Below, piece by piece: positions 10,519 through 18,700 of a DNA stretch of 64,000 nucleotides. The notes under the pieces were generated by a model. The model was not told where the DNA came from and ran no database searches. It saw nothing but the letters and a program-made list of their open reading frames with translations. The stretch is from Vicingaceae bacterium (GTDB taxonomy: Bacteria > Bacteroidota > Bacteroidia > Flavobacteriales_E > Vicingaceae). Location of the stretch: the NCBI GenBank assembly GCA_018402765.1, contig JAGYIE010000002.1, positions 434,001 to 498,000 of the forward strand. The letters run 5' to 3'. A program made the position numbers and the translations under genes. How positions within the stretch are numbered: the stretch's first letter is position 1; every line of letters begins with the position of its first letter.

Positions 10519-12279
10519 ATGCGACCAACAATAGTACTATTCAGTATTTTTTCTCTTTTTCTTATTAACCAATCGTTTGCACAAGGCGGTTGGCAGTGGG
10601 CAGCCTCACATGGAGGTGATGTAAGTTCTCCTACAGAAGTTGTAAAGCATTTGCAAACGGACCAATGGGGAAATGTGTACATAGCGGGTAGTATTAATGA
10701 TGTTTTTCAACGGGATAGTGCAGGAAACATCTTATATGGCCCCAACTTTTTCCCTTTAATCCACAATTATGGACAATCTGATATATGGATCGCCAAATAC
10801 AGCCCCACCGGTAAAAAACTATGGCAAGAGTATGCTGGTAGTGGAGGTAGAGATGGAGTTGGTGATTTTGTTACTGATAAAGATGGGAATACTTATTTAA
10901 TTGGCTTCTTATCTAGCCATCTAACAAGACCCGCCTATACGTTTAATCAAATTTTAATGCCAATAGATTCATTAGGTACGTTTATTGCCAAATTAGACTC
11001 TGGGGGTACTTTACAATGGCATAGAACAATGGGGTTTGATACCATCGGAAATATAAAAGCAAATACAGGTGGAGCTGGATTATTTTTAAAAGACAATAAA
11101 TTGTTAGTATTCCTTAATGTTGACCGTCGTAAAGTAATTTTTAATGCGGCTATTTTTGAGGAAGGATGGCATGCAGTAGAGATGGATTTAAATGGAAACT
11201 ACCTTTCTAAAACGAAGTTCCCATTCATCGATTACCAAAGGAGTCCTACTACATTTAAAACAGCAATCGACAATCAAGGCAACTACTTCTTCCATGGTCA
11301 GTTTCCTGGTGATACGCTGTTTTTGGCGAATGATACATTGGTGAAGAACCCATTATATTCTGCGGCAGGTTTAGTGTTAGCGATTGATTCTTTTGGAAAT
11401 TATAAGTGGAGCTTTGTAGGAAATCACACAAAATATGATTCTTTTAATGATGCTGTAATTATTGGAGATACCATCTTTGTTTCAGCAGAGGCCACTTCTT
11501 TTCAAGTGGATACTGTCAGATTTGGAGATGGTAAATACAAGCCAGTGGGTCAATCATTGCAGGAAAGTATTTTATTATTATTTGACATCAATACAGAGAA
11601 GGTAATAGGTTTAAGACATAATATAGGTAAGAATAATTTATACTCTCAAAGTTTTGGTGTAGCTGCGAATGCTGATTTTATGGCTATCAGTGGTAAGTTT
11701 GATCACAAAATGACTTTTTCTGGTACAACTGATTATTTAGAAAGTATCAGTAAGTCTAGTGGAAGCATTAACTCAGACGCATTTTTTGCCCTATTCGATC
11801 GTCAAGGAAACTACCTTTGTGAAGATATGCTGTATACTCTTGGCAATGTAGATGGTATTCAAAAAATGACTTTTGTAGATTCTAGTATCTACGTAGCAGG
11901 TTTTTTTAATGATACCCTATTTGTGCAAGGAGATACACTTATAGCCAGTGGCAGTAACGATGTGTTTTTAGCCCGCTATGATTTACCGTGTGATAAAGGA
12001 ATTACCGTTGGCATAGAGGAAAATAGTAACTTCATTAAAGCCGAGAATGGGGTGTTGGTGTACCCAAACCCATCAAATGGGTTTACTAATCTAATTGGTA
12101 AGCCGGTCAATAACACGGCTATGCTTATTGATGTCAGTGGTAAAGTAGTAAAAACCGTTCCTCTAGATATAAATGCTATTCAACAACCCATTAATTTACA
12201 GGAAGTAAAAAGTGGTGTTTATTTTTTAACCATTATCGGAAATAAAGGTAAACAGGTGTTAAAACTAATTAGAGAGTAA
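10519..12279 (+). CDS. Secreted beta-propeller-like protein with T9SS sorting domain
   Basis: 586 aa with a signal peptide ending NQSFAQ. The body is built of repeats such as DQWGNVYIAG, DKDGNTYLIG and DNQGNYFFHG, the pattern of SBBP / beta-propeller blades found in Bacteroidota secreted proteins. The last ~75 residues are a type A sorting domain (GVLVYPNPSNG ... GVYFLTIIGNKG). It starts 5 bases after the giant PKD protein, so the two are very likely co-transcribed and may act together at the surface. Ligand unknown. Confidence 0.85.
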   Translation: MRPTIVLFSIFSLFLINQSFAQGGWQWAASHGGDVSSPTEVVKHLQTDQWGNVYIAGSINDVFQRDSAGNILYGPNFFPLIHNYGQSDIWIAKYSPTGKKLWQEYAGSGGRDGVGDFVTDKDGNTYLIGFLSSHLTRPAYTFNQILMPIDSLGTFIAKLDSGGTLQWHRTMGFDTIGNIKANTGGAGLFLKDNKLLVFLNVDRRKVIFNAAIFEEGWHAVEMDLNGNYLSKTKFPFIDYQRSPTTFKTAIDNQGNYFFHGQFPGDTLFLANDTLVKNPLYSAAGLVLAIDSFGNYKWSFVGNHTKYDSFNDAVIIGDTIFVSAEATSFQVDTVRFGDGKYKPVGQSLQESILLLFDINTEKVIGLRHNIGKNNLYSQSFGVAANADFMAISGKFDHKMTFSGTTDYLESISKSSGSINSDAFFALFDRQGNYLCEDMLYTLGNVDGIQKMTFVDSSIYVAGFFNDTLFVQGDTLIASGSNDVFLARYDLPCDKGITVGIEENSNFIKAENGVLVYPNPSNGFTNLIGKPVNNTAMLIDVSGKVVKTVPLDINAIQQPINLQEVKSGVYFLTIIGNKGKQVLKLIRE

Positions 12280-12298
12280 TTTTAAAATAATGCTTTGT

Positions 12299-12826
12299 TT
12301 ACGCAGCTTTCTCTATTTGATACTTCAAGACGCGCTCCCAACTTAATTTAAACCATTCAGTGTAGCTATTGGGGTTTGCTCGCAAATCAGCATCTAACTC
12401 TTTAGGGCATATCCATTTCCAAGCATTTACCTCATCAGTATTAATATTGGGTTGCTCGTCATAGTGCCCAATGAAAACATGATCATATTCATGCTCTACC
12501 AATCCGTTTGAAAACTCTGCACGATAAATGAACTGAAATATTTCTTCCATTTCACAATCAAATCCCATCTCCTCATTTAACCGTCTTTGGGCGGCCTCTA
12601 TGCAGGTTTCTCCAATTTGCTGATGACTACAGCAGGTATTTGTCCATAACCCCGGAGAATGATACTTGGATAATGCTCGTTGATGAATCATTAGTTGACC
12701 TTGATTATTAAAAATGAAAACAGAAAAAGCTCTATGAAGGAGGCCCTTTTCATGTGCCTCCAACTTTTCCATTACCCCTATTTGGTGATCGTTTTTATCA
12801 ACTAATATTACATGTGGCTTAACCAT
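12299..12826 (-). CDS. idi: Isopentenyl-diphosphate delta-isomerase (type I, Nudix fold)
   Basis: 175 aa, the standard length of type I IDI. The active-site cysteine lies in WTNTCCSHQ and the catalytic glutamate in EYDHVFIGHY. The N-terminal HRAFSVFIFN strand is the Nudix core. It interconverts IPP and DMAPP, feeding prenyl precursors to carotenoid synthesis. Its ATG directly follows the crtB stop with no gap, so it is translationally linked as the last gene of the sigma-crtI-crtB-idi operon. Confidence 0.95.
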   Translation of the reverse strand: MVKPHVILVDKNDHQIGVMEKLEAHEKGLLHRAFSVFIFNNQGQLMIHQRALSKYHSPGLWTNTCCSHQQIGETCIEAAQRRLNEEMGFDCEMEEIFQFIYRAEFSNGLVEHEYDHVFIGHYDEQPNINTDEVNAWKWICPKELDADLRANPNSYTEWFKLSWERVLKYQIEKAA

Positions 12827-13663
12827 CTACAATAAGTTAAAGCTATGTTTGATATACGAGCTTACTAACAACTGGTATTTCTTATTGTTCGGAATGCGAA
12901 TACGTTCACTCAAAATAGTGGTAGAAGGTGTAGCTTGAATCTTTCTAAAAAGTGCATAATAGTAAACATATGCCGTATAAACACCAAAACGAGCATTGGA
13001 AGGCAATTGCTTAATTCCAATATACGCCTCTTTTAAATCTTTATCTATATCTACTTCTATAGTTTTTTTGCTTTCTTCGGTAAATGTATTTAAATCTATT
13101 CCGGGAAAATAACTCCTCCCCATTTCTTTAAAATCAGCTTTTAAATCTCTTAAAAAATTAATTTTTTGAAAAGCTGCTCCAAGTTTCATAGCTGAAGGTT
13201 TTAATGCATGGTATTCTGTATCATTTCCTTGACAAAATACGCGCAAACACATTAGACCTACTACTTCTGCAGAACCCAAAATATACTTTTCGAAGCTCGC
13301 TTGATCATGCTCTTTTTGCTCCAAATCCATTTCCATACTATGAAGAAAAGAATCAATAAGACTACGCTCTATATTAAACTCATTTACAGCCAATTGAAAA
13401 GCATGTAATACAGGATTTAAGCTAATTTTTTGCTCAATTGCTTTGTAAGTGTCTGCCCTAAATTCGTCTAATAATTCTTTTTTACTGAAGTCATGAAAAG
13501 TATCTACGATTTCATCTGCCAAACGCACAAATCCATAAATACTATATATTGGTTCATGAATCTTTTTGTCTAGCATATAGATTCCCAAAGAAAAAGAAGT
13601 ACTGTAGGCATTGGTGACTTGCCTACTAATCTTAAACGAAATATTATCATAAATCGATTTCAT
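12827..13663 (-). CDS. crtB: Phytoene synthase
   Basis: 278 aa squalene/phytoene synthase fold. Both aspartate-rich magnesium/diphosphate motifs are present: ADEIVDTFHD near residues 69-78 and RDLKADFKEMGR near 170-181, followed by the expected YFP. It condenses two geranylgeranyl diphosphates to phytoene. It lies 4 bases after crtI and directly before idi, confirming a carotenoid operon. Length and motifs favour CrtB over squalene synthase, and the crtI neighbour settles it. Confidence 0.95.
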   Translation of the reverse strand: MKSIYDNISFKISRQVTNAYSTSFSLGIYMLDKKIHEPIYSIYGFVRLADEIVDTFHDFSKKELLDEFRADTYKAIEQKISLNPVLHAFQLAVNEFNIERSLIDSFLHSMEMDLEQKEHDQASFEKYILGSAEVVGLMCLRVFCQGNDTEYHALKPSAMKLGAAFQKINFLRDLKADFKEMGRSYFPGIDLNTFTEESKKTIEVDIDKDLKEAYIGIKQLPSNARFGVYTAYVYYYALFRKIQATPSTTILSERIRIPNNKKYQLLVSSYIKHSFNLL

Positions 13664-13667
13664 ACTT

Positions 13668-15140
13668 CTAATTTAATCTTTTTTGAATTAATTCGGCAAC
13701 TACCTTCCCTGAGATTAAAGACGGAGGCACACCAGGACCTGGAGTAGTTAACTGCCCTGTATAGAATAAATTTTCTACTTTAGGGTTAATCATCGAAGGT
13801 TTGAAAATAGCGGTTTGTTTTAATGTATTTGCTAAACCATAAGCGTTGCCTTTAAAAGCATGATAATCGTCCTTAAAATCCGCGTGTGCATACGATCTAT
13901 TGTATACTAAGTTTGCTCTAAAAGAATGTCCTAAAAGTTTTTCCATGCGATCAAAAACTACTTCTAAATATTCTTTTCTGTGCATTTCAGTATCTATTAA
14001 ATCCGGGGCAGTAGGAATTAAAATAAATAAATTTTCACCTTGTACAGGAGCTACTGTTGGATCAAGTTTTGATGGACAAGAAACGTAAAATAATGGCTTT
14101 GTTGGCCATTTTGGATCCTCATAAATTTCTTCAGCATGAACAGAAAAAGACTCATCAAAAAATAAATTGTGGTGCTGCAAGCCTTCTATCTTTTTATCAA
14201 ACCCTAAGTAGTAAATTAAACTAGAGGGAGCCATTGTTCGAGTGTCCCAGTAATTTTTGTCGTATCTGCGGTATTCTTCAGGTAAAAGATGTTGCTCTAC
14301 ATGATGGTAATCTGCTCCAGCAACGACTCCATCAAATTCAAACAAATTTCCATTGGCTCTGAAAGAAGAAACTCGTTTTTGATCAATAGTTAATTCTGTA
14401 ACCTCTGCATTTAAGTGAAACTTTACACCAAGGCTTTTAGCCAGAGCAGTCATTCCTTCGACGATTTTATGCATTCCTCCATCAGGATACCAAGTCCCTA
14501 ACTTAATGTCTGCATAATTCATTAAACTATATAATGCAGGGGTTTTTGACGGTTTTGCTCCTAAAAACAAAACCGGAAATTCCATCAATTCAATAATATT
14601 GGGGTTGGTGAAATACTTTCTAACATGACTACTGAAAGAACTAAACAAATTTAAACGAAGAGAACCGACAATCACTCTCCAATCAATAAACTCTGTTATG
14701 GAAAGAGATGGTTTCGTCACCAAGTCATTTATTCCAACTTCATATTTATATTGTGCATCTGCTAAAAATCTGTCTAACTGATTGCCTGCACCTTTTTCTT
14801 TCGTTTCTAATAAATGTTTAAACGCTGTGTAGTCTGCAGGTATATTCCATTTTTCACCATTTTGAAAGTAAATAGTGTACGACGGATCAAGTCGAATTAG
14901 TTTATAATAATCAGACGCTTTTTTACCAAAGTCACTAAAAAATGACTCAAACACATCTGGCATCCAATACCAACTTGGACCCATGTCAAATTTAAAACCT
15001 TCAGCAGAGAATTGTCTAGCCCTACCTCCAGTTTGCTCATTTTTCTCAAAAACTTCTACTTCGTAACCTGCCTTAGCCAAATAAGAAGCAGCTGAAAGGG
15101 AAGAAAATCCGGAACCTATTACAGCAATACGTTTTGTCAT
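13668..15140 (-). CDS. crtI: Phytoene desaturase (CrtI family)
   Basis: 490 aa with an N-terminal dinucleotide-binding motif (IGSGFSSLSAASYLAKAG), the acidic strand end VEVFEKN, and the diagnostic C-terminal FAD motif FYTGQLTTPGPGVPPSLISG. These match bacterial CrtI-type desaturases, which convert phytoene to lycopene at the membrane using FAD. It is co-transcribed with the sigma factor upstream (10-base gap) and crtB downstream (4-base gap). No lycopene cyclase or hydroxylase gene lies in this window, so the end product cannot be told. Confidence 0.93.
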   Translation of the reverse strand: MTKRIAVIGSGFSSLSAASYLAKAGYEVEVFEKNEQTGGRARQFSAEGFKFDMGPSWYWMPDVFESFFSDFGKKASDYYKLIRLDPSYTIYFQNGEKWNIPADYTAFKHLLETKEKGAGNQLDRFLADAQYKYEVGINDLVTKPSLSITEFIDWRVIVGSLRLNLFSSFSSHVRKYFTNPNIIELMEFPVLFLGAKPSKTPALYSLMNYADIKLGTWYPDGGMHKIVEGMTALAKSLGVKFHLNAEVTELTIDQKRVSSFRANGNLFEFDGVVAGADYHHVEQHLLPEEYRRYDKNYWDTRTMAPSSLIYYLGFDKKIEGLQHHNLFFDESFSVHAEEIYEDPKWPTKPLFYVSCPSKLDPTVAPVQGENLFILIPTAPDLIDTEMHRKEYLEVVFDRMEKLLGHSFRANLVYNRSYAHADFKDDYHAFKGNAYGLANTLKQTAIFKPSMINPKVENLFYTGQLTTPGPGVPPSLISGKVVAELIQKRLN

Positions 15141-15150
15141 GTTCTCAAAA

Positions 15151-15654
15151 CTAAGCGTAATCTTCCAAAGCAGATGTTAATTTTTTTCTTGCCAGAAAAA
15201 TTCTACTCTTAACTGTTCCAATAGGCATTTTTAACTCATCAGCGATTTCTTTATACTTATATCCACTGTTATGCATATCAAAAGGAATTCTAACATCATC
15301 GTCTAATCGATCGACTTCTCTCTTTATCTCCTCATATCTTAAGGCAGAGTCAGGCGACTCATCATTTGACGATTTAGGTAAATTTAAGAAATAAGACTCA
15401 TCTGTAGTGTCAATAATTGTCTTTTGCCTTGAGGCTCTTCGATAATTGTTGATAAATGTGTTTTTCATGATGGTGTATAACCAAGCTTTCAAGTTAGAAG
15501 GGTCAACAAACTTATCACGATACTTTAACGCTTTTAATAAAGTTTCTTGTAAAAGGTCATTCGCATCTTCATTATCAGCTGTTAATTTTAATGCAAAAAA
15601 CTTCAACGGATTTTGAAGGGAAACTATTTGATTATTAAATTCTATTGCTGTCAT
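15151..15654 (-). CDS. ECF-family RNA polymerase sigma factor of the carotenoid operon
   Basis: 167 aa with sigma region 2 (DLLQETLLKALKYRDKF ... WLYTIMKNTFINNYRR) and region 4 helix-turn-helix (YKYKEIADELKMPIGTVKSRI). It is the first gene of the operon with crtI, crtB and idi. Placement next to a CarH-type regulator resembles the light-controlled sigma systems of other bacteria (CarQ in myxobacteria), so autoregulation and activation of carotenoid and possibly photorepair genes is a fair inference. No anti-sigma gene is adjacent. Confidence 0.9.
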   Translation of the reverse strand: MTAIEFNNQIVSLQNPLKFFALKLTADNEDANDLLQETLLKALKYRDKFVDPSNLKAWLYTIMKNTFINNYRRASRQKTIIDTTDESYFLNLPKSSNDESPDSALRYEEIKREVDRLDDDVRIPFDMHNSGYKYKEIADELKMPIGTVKSRIFLARKKLTSALEDYA

Positions 15655-15655
15655 T

Positions 15656-15686
15656 TTGTTGAACTTTAGTTTATTTTGTTCAACAA
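15656..15686 (-). promoter_or_regulatory. Inverted repeat in the promoter/leader of the ECF sigma operon
   Basis: TTGTTGAAC (15656-15664) is mirrored exactly by GTTCAACAA (15678-15686), centre to centre 22 bases. The repeat begins 2 bases upstream of the sigma ATG and reaches into the predicted -7 box. Position and spacing (two helical turns) suit a dimeric regulator binding over the transcription start. This is a candidate operator only. Confidence 0.45.
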
Positions 15687-15691
15687 ATGTA
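15684..15691 (-). promoter_or_regulatory. Predicted -7 box of the ECF sigma / crt operon
   Basis: On the minus strand this reads TACATTTG, an exact match to the Bacteroidota TAnnTTTG -7 element. A TTG lies 15 bases upstream (minus strand, 15707-15709), which is shorter than usual spacing. A TTAATTAA palindrome at 15696-15703 lies inside the spacer. Confidence 0.4.
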
Positions 15692-15695
15692 TGGA

Positions 15696-15824
15696 TTAAT
15701 TAAACACAATAAATGTTGCAACATGAATTTCATTCCTGAAATAATGTTAATATTTAATTAAATTTGGTTTATAAGTTTGATTTTTAATTATTTATATTGT
15801 TTAATAAATCTTTATTTTAATTAA
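15696..15824. promoter_or_regulatory. Cluster of TTAATTAA palindromes between the sigma gene and carH
   Basis: TTAATTAA occurs at 15696-15703, 15754-15761 and 15817-15824 (the last overlapping the carH stop codon). A fourth copy lies at 16753-16760 upstream of carH. Two of the copies extend to TTAATTAAAC. The spacing within the promoter region of the carotenoid operon makes them candidate binding sites for the MerR/B12 regulator. The region is very AT-rich, so chance cannot be excluded. Confidence 0.35.
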
Positions 15825-16710
15825 ACAACATTGCCTTTTCAAGGTGTTTTATAAACCCAGACGCCTTTTTAAAGGTTTTCACATTGGATGGAAACTTTAA
15901 TGGAGTATGCTCGATTTGAAACCCTGAAACAATTACATTTTTCCCTTTTGCGTCTTTGCCTAATTGATTAATATATTGTTGCAGCTCTTCAGGATCCATA
16001 GGTGCTGTAAAAGAACCCACAACATAATTAACTGCAGGATGATCTTTAAGAATCTTCTGAACATCTTTGTACGGAACAAACTGCCCTAAATAATAAACTT
16101 TATGTCCTCTGCTTTTGATTGCATAATACAAAAACAAGAGGCCAAGTTCATGCATTTCGTGCTCAGGAAGGTATAACAAAAAGGTTCGTGCTTCAGGATG
16201 AACGGCTTTACATTGATCTATTGCGACAATTAATTTCTGGCGAATTAGATGACTTATAAAGTGCTCTTGTGCAGGAGAAATACTGTCTGTAAGCCATAAA
16301 GAACCCACCTTAGTTAGAAAAGGGTAAATTATTTGAATCATTGTATTTTCCATTCCCAATTCTAGAACAAATTCTTCCATTTTCCTAACAAAAGCGGCTT
16401 CATCCAAATCCATTAAGGGCTCTAAAAGGCTATCTATTTTAAAAACAGTGGCTGTGTCTGTATCTAAGTGAACTGCCACTTTCCTTGAAATTTCCTCGTG
16501 GGTAAATCCCGCGATTTTAGAAATTTTTATTCCTGCTCTGTTTAATATCGAAATATTTAGCAGCCTCTTTAATTGATCATCATTGTACAAGCGAAAATTG
16601 GTTTCTGTTCGGTCAGGTTGTATAAGATCATATCGCTTCTCCCATATTCTAATCGTGTGAGCCTTAATGCCAGTAAGCTTTTCTAAATCTTTAATAGTAT
16701 ACTTTGCCAT
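15817..16710 (-). CDS. carH: CarH/LitR-type MerR regulator with B12-binding photosensor domain
   Basis: 297 aa from the ATG at 16710; the ORF track adds 13 codons, but MAKYTIKDLEKLTGI is the normal MerR start. Residues ~1-70 are a MerR winged helix (HTIRIWEKRYDLIQP). The middle is a four-helix cobalamin-cap domain with W-x9-EH (LWLTDSISPAQEH), the pair of elements that packs on adenosylcobalamin in CarH. The C-terminal Rossmann domain has E-x-H-x-x-G (EMHELG), whose histidine is the lower cobalt ligand, then VVGSFTAP and VSGFQ. In known CarH, the dark tetramer represses carotenoid genes and light breaks it. Location beside the sigma-crt operon fits this. Confidence 0.9.
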   Translation of the reverse strand: MAKYTIKDLEKLTGIKAHTIRIWEKRYDLIQPDRTETNFRLYNDDQLKRLLNISILNRAGIKISKIAGFTHEEISRKVAVHLDTDTATVFKIDSLLEPLMDLDEAAFVRKMEEFVLELGMENTMIQIIYPFLTKVGSLWLTDSISPAQEHFISHLIRQKLIVAIDQCKAVHPEARTFLLYLPEHEMHELGLLFLYYAIKSRGHKVYYLGQFVPYKDVQKILKDHPAVNYVVGSFTAPMDPEELQQYINQLGKDAKGKNVIVSGFQIEHTPLKFPSNVKTFKKASGFIKHLEKAMLFN

Positions 16711-16823
16711 TATAAAATTTACTAATTCGTTTGAATAAAAATCAAACAATGATTAATTAAAAATGTTTAATGATACCAATAAACAGATGTTATATTATTT
16801 GTCGTCTATTGAGTATCTCTTTG

Positions 16824-16831
16824 TAATTTTG
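16824..16831 (+). promoter_or_regulatory. Predicted -7 box of uvrC
   Basis: TAATTTTG matches TAnnTTTG, with a TTG 22 bases upstream (16799-16801). The box ends only 4 bases before the uvrC ATG, so the transcript would have almost no leader. Confidence 0.45.
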
Positions 16832-16835
16832 ATTT

Positions 16836-18644
16836 ATGCCAAACGATTACCTAAAATCACTAATTCAAAGTGCTCCAAAAAAACCTGGAGTTTATCAATA
16901 TTTTGATTCGGAAGGAGTGGTAATATATGTCGGTAAGGCAAAAAGTTTAAAAAATCGAGTAACCTCATACTTTAATAAGGACAAGCATGAAAGTGGGAAG
17001 ACTAGAGTGCTGGTAAAGAAGATTGCGGATATTAAGTACATAATAGTAGAGACGGAATTAGACGCTCTTTTACTTGAAAACAATCTAATTAAAAAGTATC
17101 AGCCTAGGTATAATGTCTTATTAAAAGATGACAAAACATTTCCATGGATTTGCATTAAAAATGAACGATTCCCGCGAGTCTTTCCTACACGAACAAAAGT
17201 AAAAGATGGCTCTGAATATTATGGTCCTTATGCCTCTGTTAAAATGATGAATACCGTTCTAGAACTAATACGGAAGCTCTATCCTATTAGAACCTGTAAC
17301 TATGCTTTATCTGCTGAAAATATTACTTTATTTAAATTTAAAACATGTTTAGAATATCACATTGGCAACTGCTTAGGTCCTTGTGAAGGAATGCAAGATG
17401 AAATTGACTATAACTTTAGTATCAAAGAGATAAGAAATATTATAAAAGGGAATGTTTCAGATATCAGCAGAACACTTCGAGAACAAATGAAGCAATATGC
17501 GGAAGCCCTTGATTATGAAAGTGCGCATAAATTAAAAGTTAAATTGGACGCACTAGAAAAATTCCAAAACAGAAGCACTGTCGTTAGCCCTAGCATTAAC
17601 AATGTAGATGTTTTCTCGATTCAAAGTGATGAAAAATATGGATTTGTCAACTACATGAAAGTTGTTAACGGTGCAATTGTGCAGGCGCATACTGTAGAAC
17701 TAAAAAAGAAACTAGAGGAGACAGATGAAGAGCTACTCGCCATCGGGATTTTAGAGTTAAGAGAGCGGTATGACTCTGATTCGAAAGAAATTATTGTTCC
17801 TCTTGAATTGGATTTTAATGTCCCAAACTCTTACTATACGTTGCCTCAAAGAGGAGATAAAAAGAAACTGTTGGAACTCTCTGAAAGAAATGCCAAATTC
17901 TATAGAATAGAACATAACCGACAAGCTGAACGAAAAGACCCTGAAAGGCATACCAATAGAATTCTAGAGCAAATCAAATCAGACTTACGACTAAAAGAAT
18001 TGCCTCGGCATATTGAATGTTTTGATAACTCTAACATCCAAGGGACGAATCCAGTAGCGGCCTGTGTGGTTTTTAAAAATGCCAAATCTTCTAAAAAGGA
18101 TTATCGTCATTTTAACATCAAAACAGTTAAAGGTCCTGATGATTTTGCATCAATGGAAGAGGTCGTTTACAGGAGATATAAACGGCTTATAGAAGAGGGT
18201 GAGCCACTACCTCAACTCGTTGTTATAGATGGAGGTAAAGGTCAATTAGGTGCCTCGCTTAAAGCTTTAGAAAAGCTTGATTTGCGAGGCAAAATTGCAA
18301 TAGTAGGAATAGCCAAACGTTTAGAAGAAATTTTCTTTCCAGGAGATTCTCTACCTCTCTACTTGAAGAAAACCTCCGAAAGTTTAAAAGTAATTCAACA
18401 ATTAAGAAACGAGGCGCATAGGTTTGGTATTGCACACCACAGAAATCGACGGTCTAAGTCAGCAATAAAGTCTGAGTTATTCGAAATTAAAGGTATAGGA
18501 GAGAAAACAGCAAATGAATTATTGCAGCATTTTAAGTCTGTTAAACGCATAAAAGAAGCAGAGCAAAAAGATTTGGAGGCTGTCATTGGATTTAGCAAAG
18601 CAAAAATAGTCTTTGTCCATTTTCACTCCAAAAAAGACCAATAA
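16836..18644 (+). CDS. uvrC: UvrABC system protein C (excinuclease subunit)
   Basis: 602 aa, normal length. In order: GIY-YIG nuclease (GVYQYFDSEG...IYVGKAKSLKNRV, residues ~18-45) for the 3' incision, a UVR motif near 220-250, the RNase H-like 5' nuclease domain (IECFDNSNIQG, FKNAKSSKKDYRHF) near 390-480, and C-terminal helix-hairpin-helix (EIKGIGEKTANELLQHF) near 550. It cuts both sides of DNA lesions handed over by UvrAB. It diverges from carH, and both UV repair by photolyase and excision repair therefore sit near the light regulator, though adjacency may be chance. Confidence 0.96.
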   Translation: MPNDYLKSLIQSAPKKPGVYQYFDSEGVVIYVGKAKSLKNRVTSYFNKDKHESGKTRVLVKKIADIKYIIVETELDALLLENNLIKKYQPRYNVLLKDDKTFPWICIKNERFPRVFPTRTKVKDGSEYYGPYASVKMMNTVLELIRKLYPIRTCNYALSAENITLFKFKTCLEYHIGNCLGPCEGMQDEIDYNFSIKEIRNIIKGNVSDISRTLREQMKQYAEALDYESAHKLKVKLDALEKFQNRSTVVSPSINNVDVFSIQSDEKYGFVNYMKVVNGAIVQAHTVELKKKLEETDEELLAIGILELRERYDSDSKEIIVPLELDFNVPNSYYTLPQRGDKKKLLELSERNAKFYRIEHNRQAERKDPERHTNRILEQIKSDLRLKELPRHIECFDNSNIQGTNPVAACVVFKNAKSSKKDYRHFNIKTVKGPDDFASMEEVVYRRYKRLIEEGEPLPQLVVIDGGKGQLGASLKALEKLDLRGKIAIVGIAKRLEEIFFPGDSLPLYLKKTSESLKVIQQLRNEAHRFGIAHHRNRRSKSAIKSELFEIKGIGEKTANELLQHFKSVKRIKEAEQKDLEAVIGFSKAKIVFVHFHSKKDQ

Positions 18645-18700
18645 CTAAAATCGATATTTGCCCAAACAACTAAACACTAGCGATATAAAACAGTTTCCAC

